A stretch of 64,000 nucleotides of DNA from Phytophthora quininea (lineage: Eukaryota > Oomycota > Peronosporomycetes > Peronosporales > Peronosporaceae): the NCBI GenBank assembly GCA_011947345.1, contig JAAVTG010000327.1, positions 87,994-151,993 on the forward strand, given 5' to 3'. The translations under genes were made by a program, and so were the position numbers. This document shows positions 58,255-64,000 of the stretch, one piece after another; the first letter of the stretch is position 1; every line of letters starts with the position of its first letter. The notes beneath the pieces were generated by a model. The model was given only the letters and a program-made list of their open reading frames with translations, ran no database searches and was not told the DNA's origin.

Positions 58255-59572
58255 CTAGGCAGGAACCGCCTTGGACATTTGCTCGCGTGCGATAGCAAAC
58301 ACAGCTACAAGTGCGGCCAGCTGGAGCTCCTCTGTGGTGCCGTTGGCCAAACGGTGCTCAAGCTTGGCTAGCTCGTCGTATAAATACATGCGGCACCGCG
58401 GCGGCAGCTCCAATTCCGTGGTGTATCGGTACACATCCTGCAGGATGTCACTCGTAGCGTAGCCCTTTAGCTTCTGCATCTCAGCACATTTGCTCACAGA
58501 GGGGAAGCTCGTTGAAGAGCCACTGCGTAATCGACTCGACGTCTTTGGGCAGTGGGTTGCCGGTGCACTGGTACACGTTGGTCTCGTTGACCACATCGTG
58601 CGCCATTGACGTCGCCTGTAAAATGTTGAGGATGCGGCGCATATCTCCTGGCCAAGACGCAGGATGGCCTGGAAGCCGTCGTCCGTCATGTTCAGCCTGC
58701 AACCAAGCGAACAGCAACTATTCAGCACCCACTGCTCATGAGGCTCGTGCACAGCGCATACCCCACGTACTTTTCCAGATCAGCAATGTGTTTCACCCGC
58801 CCCTTCACCTGACTCTCGTTCAGCGGCGCAAAGCGGAAGCGCGTGCATCGCGATTGCAACGCCGGGATGATCTTGCTGACGTAGTTGCAGATTAAGCAGA
58901 AGCGCGCGTTCTTCGTGTACTTCTCGATCACTGCAGGCATAAGCACGTCAGCATCAACTCTATCCTCCTCCAATATCCACTGCACGACAACAAACCTCGA
59001 CGGAGAGAGAACTGCGCGTCGTTCGTCATCGAGTCTGCCTCGTCCAGAATGATCAGCTTGACCCCTGGCTGCAACACACACAATTGATCAGCCACACTCT
59101 GGGTCCTGCGTCCTAAAAGCGTCCATTGGCCGACCTGAAGAGCTTCTTGGTGCCTGCGAACTCCTTGATCTGGTTGCGAACCACGTCGATGCCTCTGTCG
59201 TCCGACGCGTTGAGCTGCACACCAGCCGCAACACGTCATAACTACAGCTACCTTATGGCCACTGCTACAAGCTGTCCAACAACCGCACCTCCAGCACCAT
59301 CGATCCGTAGTTCTTGCCGTACAGTCGACGTGCCGCCGCGATGATCATGGAGGTCTTGCCCGTGCCCGGCGGCCCGTAGAAGAGCAGGTGGGGCAGTTTC
59401 TGCGCGTCAATGAGGCGGTTGAGCGTCGAGATGATCTCCTGGTGGGCGATGAGGTCGTCCAGGCTCGAGGGCCGGTACTTCTCCACGGCCACGACTCGGT
59501 CGAGCGGTTGCGCGAGGAGATGCCCTCGAAGCGCGGCGTGTCCTCCGCCGACTTCATTTCCACGTCCGACAT
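58255..59572 (-). CDS. RFC5: Replication factor C small subunit (RFC5 / yeast Rfc3 type)
   Basis: AAA+ clamp-loader subunit that opens and loads PCNA. Start MSDVEMKSAEDTPRFEG at 59572. Seen: VEKYRPSSLDDLIAH, LLFYGPPGTGKTSMIIAAARRLYG (Walker A), an exon with NASDDRGIDVVRNQIKEFA, VKLIILDEADSMTNDAQFSLRR (Walker B, DEAD box), TKNARFCLICNYVSKIIPALQSRCTRFRFAPL (sensor 1 and the SRC arginine finger), DMRRILNILQA (sensor 2), and a helical collar ending AREQMSKAVPA. Several introns separate these blocks; frame steps near 59500 and 58640 fit lost bases. The SRC motif and partial conservation place it in the RFC3/RFC5 group. Confidence 0.87.
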
Positions 59573-59661
59573 TGTATCTATGCTTGGTTGGCGCCAAAAT
59601 GGCGGTACCCCATTGCGTTGCAATCTTTCGAGACCAGTATCAGAGGATCAAGCCCAAGCAC

Positions 59662-60590
59662 ATGGCAACCCAGACGACGGACCCGCAGGAGCTGGAGAAA
59701 CTGCAGCAGCAGATCCACGAGGGCGCCGAGGAGACCAAGACGTACCTGGCGACGCTCAAGGACAAGCTGGCGGCCTACGACGCGCAGTTCGGCGTCTCGG
59801 AGACGGCCTCGTCCTACCTGCAGGCCGCCATCGATCGAGCACACCAGTCGGTGGACGAGCTCAAGGAGCTGGGCGAGTCTCTCAAGGAAAAATCCAAGAG
59901 CACGTCCGCCCCTGTCGTGGACGTGGCTAAGGCCTCGTTCAGCAAGGTGCAGACGGCGTTGGACGGCCTCAAAGAACGAGGTCGCTCGTACGACCAGAAG
60001 TTCCGGGTACGCAGCGCACTGAGGCACTTTACACAAAGACGAGTGAACTTAAACTGTTATTCTTATTGTGCTTTGTAGACCAGTGTGACGGGCTCATTGG
60101 AGTCGGTCAAGGGCGGCGTGACGTCGGCCTCCAGCTCCCTGTCGACGTCGATCGAGCACATTGTGGTGGCCACGCGCGAACGCAGCAACTCCAGCTTCGA
60201 GCAGCTCAAGGAGACGCTCTTCAGCGCTGGGTACGGCGCCGTGGCCGCTGGCGGCGTCGTGGGCAAGGCGGAGGAGCTGGACGGCCGCTACGGCGTTACG
60301 GGCACAGTCACGGGTGTCGTCGGTGCCGTGGCTGGCAAAGTGTTTGACATCGACCGCGCACTGGGCGTGTCGGCGACGGCCATGAAAGTGGACGAGAAGG
60401 TGACGGGTGGACTCGGCACCGGTCTGGTGAACCGCGGAGTGGACCTCGTCAACAGCTCGGTCGAGTACGTCACGGGGCTCTCCAGCAGGCCAAGAAGACG
60501 GCAGCGGACGAAGCGAATGGCGGTGCAAAACCTGTCAAGACCATTGAGGACGCCACAGAGCTTGCCAAGATGGCCCCGAAGGACTCGTAA
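59662..60590 (+). CDS. LEA/perilipin-like protein, second family member
   Basis: Two exons. Exon 1 MATQTTDPQELEKLQQQIHEG ... VQTALDGLKERGRSYDQKFR, intron (donor GTACGC at about 60007, acceptor TTTGTAG at about 60078), then TSVTGSLESVKGGVTSASSSL, LFSAGYGAVAAGGVVGKAEELDGRYGVTGTVTGVVGAVAGKVFDIDRALGVSATAMKVDEKVTGGLG, followed by VEYVTGLLQQAKKTAADEANG after one lost base near 60480. It ends AKMAPKDS at 60590. It shares the block around ALGVSATA..VDEKVTGGLG with the gene at 41447 but lacks its long repeat tail. Amphipathic helices without a signal peptide suggest a cytosolic membrane- or lipid-droplet-surface protein. Confidence 0.7.
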
Positions 60591-60948
60591 AGTGGTAAGG
60601 GGCCGACTCCATTTCTCGAATTGCTTTCAAATACACACGCACCCGCCCTACCGCTCTTGGCCTGACAGCTTTTGCGAGACGGATTTGGACGCAACCGCTC
60701 GCTATTAATGGTGCCCAGGAAGACGTAGAGCCCGCGATTTATCTCTTTCTGTAACGCAGGTGCCAGCGCTTCGAAGTGCTCGGGGCTGATCAGCGTGCGT
60801 TTGGCACGCAGGCGAAATTCCCAGCGATTCCGCGCGATCGAAGGGGCCGGTCGCCCTCGCGCATGTGCCTTCGGATTTATCGTTTTCTGGTTACCCCGAA
60901 CGCAGGAGTACCGTCAAGTTCTCCAGTATCGTCCCGTTCCCGCCGGAA
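60591..60948. other. Region before the potassium channel; probable missing first exon
   Basis: The channel frame is open from about 60790 without an ATG, so an upstream exon or a start at 60949 is possible. No other gene is supported here. Confidence 0.4.
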
Positions 60949-63900
60949 ATGATGGTATCCCCGCCGCACAAATGGAAGGCGCCCGTGCCCCAGAATCTGT
61001 GGCGACGGTTCTCAAAGCGCATGCGGCGCACAGTTAAAAGACGAATGAAAGGCGAGAGCCGACGCCAATGGATCGAGCGGAATCTGCACGACTCGGAAGC
61101 TGGAATCGTGCTTGACGTTGTGCAGTGTTTATTAAGGTGGGCTTCTCGCAGCAACGCGGACTTGTGCTTTTCATTGACCGTGGGTTTTGTGTATGGCAGT
61201 ACGGTCATGGTAATCTCCATCATGAAGCTCAACTGGAAGCACCCCAACACCAACTTCACCACAGAATATCTTGCAATTGACACAATTAATCTTCTAGCGA
61301 CAGTGCTAAACCTTGGTCTCAGGTAAGCTTAGTGTCGAGGTTGCTACTGTGCGTACGGGATTTACATGTCGAGGTCGGTGGTTCGTTGCAGGTTCTATTC
61401 AGCTAGCAACCGAAGGAGCTTCTTGACGCATTGGCTGTCGGTGGTGGAAATTATTTGTGTGGTGCCGCTTCTCGTGGAGTTTGTGACGGGGACATCAGAT
61501 ACAAGTCCAAATAGCTATGCGTTCCGTTTGCTGATGATGCTGCGAGTCATGCGGCTTCTTCAGTTTTATCGGTTGTTGCGACTCGCAAAGACAGCCAAGT
61601 TTCGCCAAGGAGCGCTGATCGGTCTTACAACCTCGAGTGTCATCATGTGTGCCGCCATTTTCATGCAGGTAAGAATGAGCATTTTTGCTCCGGATGGACA
61701 CCGTCTAACTCACTGGCCTTCCAGACGATTGAATATTGCGACCCAGCGTACAAGGGATCGCAAGTCGATGGAGTGAATTGCCAAGACATGACATTCCTGG
61801 ACGCTATTTATTTTGTGTGCATCACTATCGCAACTGTCGGGTATGAAATGGCTTCCAGTTTCACATCTTCTTTGCTCGATACTGATGCGCGTGTATGTAT
61901 GTAGTTTTGGTGATGTCGCACCGAAATCCACTCTGGGCAAGGCATTCGATGTCACGCTAATCTTTTTCGCAGGAGCATTAATTCCGATCCAGATCAGCGG
62001 GTACTCCTACATTCTCAGTCGAGAGGTTCGTGCGCCAAATTGATCATGCCGTGCAGCATCGTGATGGTGCTGATGTCGAGTTTTGTTGCAGACAGCATTT
62101 GACAAAAAGTATATTCCAGAGAAGGGCACACAACATGTCTTGCTCTGTGGTGAAGTGGAGAATGGTCCCTTGCTCTTCTTTCTGTACAACTGGCTGCACA
62201 AGGATGAAGAACGCCGCACACGCCGAAAAGTAGTTATTCTCGCGCCTACTTTGCCCTCCCCCGATTTAAGGCGCGTTTTGCTCCACCCAGATTACGAGCA
62301 GCGAGTCGTGTATCTCCAAGGGTCCGCCATGGTTGCTGGCGATCTCCAACGAGCTGCAGCTCCGTCTGCAGAATATTGTTTTGTTATGGTGAAGAAACAT
62401 AGCAGCACACTTGACCAGAACGATACGGCAGCGAACCTTATAACGTGTTCGGTGCGCAAGAACAACCGCCACGGTAACATTTGCGTCGTTTGTGCTGCCT
62501 GGTCAACGTTTAACGGTCTCACGCACACGTTGCTTGTTTTTTGCTGAGTAGCGCCAATTCACGTGCAAGTATCCAAATTCGACAACACCCGCCACTTCCA
62601 CATTTCAGGAGCGACTGCTGTGATCTGCTTGGAGCAGCTGAAGCTCGCCTTTTCGGCAAATGCCTGTGGATTCGAGGGCTGAACCCTTTCCTGGGAAATC
62701 TCATCCAAAGGTTTAATCCAACTGAGGAGTGCAGGTACACTTGGTATAGCTGTCGGATGGTAGTTCGTAGATTCACAGGTGGTCACGTGTTATTGTCCTA
62801 GGGGCTTTTGGATGTCGGATTATTCGTCCGGGAGCGCCAACAAAATTTGTGAGGCATCCGTTCCGCCTTTCCTGATGAACATGGCGTCGTATCGTGCTCT
62901 GGCCGTTTTGTTGTATCGAGAATTTGGCGTTCCTGTGATCGGCTTGAGGACAATCGAAGACACGACGACGATTTACCCGATTGATGAGCAGTTGACCGAT
63001 GGGAATTTTCTGGGGTATTTTTCAGCCGAAACAACGACATTGCGTCTAAAATCGAGAAGTTGACACCTGCGGTATTTGCGCGCCACCCCGACATTGCTCC
63101 GACATCCTTGGGTGTCGCTGGGAATCGCAATATGCGAACGGTGGCCACCATTCTGACTGCCGCGATCGAACACAAAATCCCCTTTGGACGTCGAATGTCG
63201 ATAGGATTCGGATACGAACGTCGAATTAGTGCGACACCACAAAAGTGCTCACACGAGGCAACACAAAGCGATTGATGAACGGGAAAAGTTTCCGCTTGGG
63301 TATGTTCACGAACCGCACCTTGGAGAAGATAGCGCCCGTGGATAAAGATGGCGACGAAGAAGAAAAGAGTGAACCGGTGGCTACTGAAGAAGAAAGCTCG
63401 TCAAAGACAATCCCTGAAGAAAATCGCCTTGACGCTCGACGATTTTCGCGGATACCCACCACCGACTCGGCATCTCACACCCGACCAGAGCTACTCACTG
63501 GGGAACACATCGACTGAAACAGAAGAAAAACCTTCAAAGCCAATCATCCCAGTAATTGCGTTGTCTCCTGCCGAATTGATGGAAAAGGCGACAACCCCGC
63601 GTGCTCGCTCCAAAGATCCCGTTATCAAACCATTGCCAAGTCGGTCACAAAGAGCGCAAGAAGCGCAAGAAGCGCAAGAAGTGCAAGAAGTGCACGCGAA
63701 CGCAGCTACCGAGAATCGTCATCACAGCAAACGAGCAGCGGCACCATGTCGGCTAGTCCATCTCAAGCCGCCATTGCAGAAGCAGAAATTCCCTCAAGCG
63801 GTCCACATGAACAGGTTAACGTATGCCACTCAATTTCTAAAAGTCCCGGGGCTTTACTTTCGGCGGTCCGAATATTAGCGACATCATGGCAGCCCAGCCG

Positions 63901-64000
63901 TACATTAACAAACCGGAGGAGCAAGAGAATGGGGAGGAGTATTACCGTCCGATCAACTGGTCCCCCTTGCCGCCTATTCAGCGTCGGTCTCTGCAGTCGA
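60949..64000 (+). CDS. BK-like voltage-gated potassium channel with RCK domains (partial, runs off the end)
   Basis: First in-frame ATG 60949. Membrane part: LCFSLTVGFVYGSTVMVISI (S1), YLAIDTINLLATVLNLGLR, LSVVEIICVVPLLVEFV (S3), LLMMLRVMRLLQFYRLLRLAK (Arg-bearing S4), VIMCAAIFMQ (S5), the pore FVCITIATVG-FGD and FDVTLIFFAGALIPIQISGYSYIL (S6). Cytosolic RCK domain: HVLLCGEVENGPLLFFLYNW, VVILAP, YLQGSAMVAGDLQRAAAPSAEYCFVM; later FLMNMASYRALAVLLYREFGVPVIGL and MRTVATILTAAIEHKIPFG. Introns include 61323-61391, 61669-61724 and about 61841-61910 (which splits the selectivity filter), plus one from 62026 with donor GTTCGT. Frame steps beyond about 62680 make the C-terminal half approximate. A 9-bp repeat (about 63653-63690) encodes AQE units. 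Confidence 0.8.

Overview
The window is nuclear DNA of an oomycete, most likely Phytophthora or a close Peronosporales relative. It is gene-dense and GC-rich. Genes carry many short introns (about 55-100 bp, GT..AG, often with a CTRAY branch signal). They include an oomycete M96-type bZIP protein, secreted mucin-like surface proteins with oomycete-type initiator elements, and a flagellar-looking EF-hand/FN3 protein. No rRNA, tRNA, CRISPR array or bacterial operon is visible.

Layout. 1-3.1 kb: quinolinate phosphoribosyltransferase (+) and an unrecognised helical protein (-). 3.6-14.1 kb: three paralogous mucin-like membrane proteins (+) sharing an 8-cysteine module, interleaved with mercaptopyruvate sulfurtransferase, a quinone-oxidoreductase-like enzyme (+) and a BMT5-like rRNA methyltransferase (-). 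14.3-26.8 kb: peroxisomal sarcosine/pipecolate oxidase, bZIP/M96 protein, COA4, PP2A B'' subunit, MPP6, U11/U12-31K (ZCRB1) and a HECT E3 ligase. 26.9-37.1 kb: three head-to-tail, almost identical 3.38 kb copies of a DDE transposon, flanked as a block by an 8-bp duplication. 37.1-46.5 kb: a VHS-GAT (TOM1-like) adaptor, a decayed and an apparently functional LEA/perilipin-like gene, an RGS protein and two unrecognised acidic proteins. 46.7-52 kb: a large EF-hand/FN3 protein. 52-58 kb: a METTL13-like methyltransferase (-) divergent from two tandem eRF3 genes (+). 58.2-64 kb: RFC5, a second LEA-like gene and a BK-like potassium channel that runs off the end.

Sequence quality matters for reading this annotation. 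Most genes are interrupted by frame changes, and every one I could polarise is a net loss of bases, often beside a homopolymer. The three transposon copies differ, as far as I could see, only by homopolymer run length. I therefore treat most frame breaks as probable long-read consensus errors rather than pseudogenes, and give gene spans across them.

Functional links. The HECT ligase and the VHS-GAT ubiquitin-cargo adaptor were divergent neighbours about 0.2-0.4 kb apart before the transposon array entered their shared promoter. The eEF1A-type methyltransferase sits divergent from eRF3, an eEF1A-family GTPase. The three mucin genes share an ectodomain, a membrane anchor, a short conserved cytosolic tail and a promoter motif, and are the best candidate here for an undescribed surface system.
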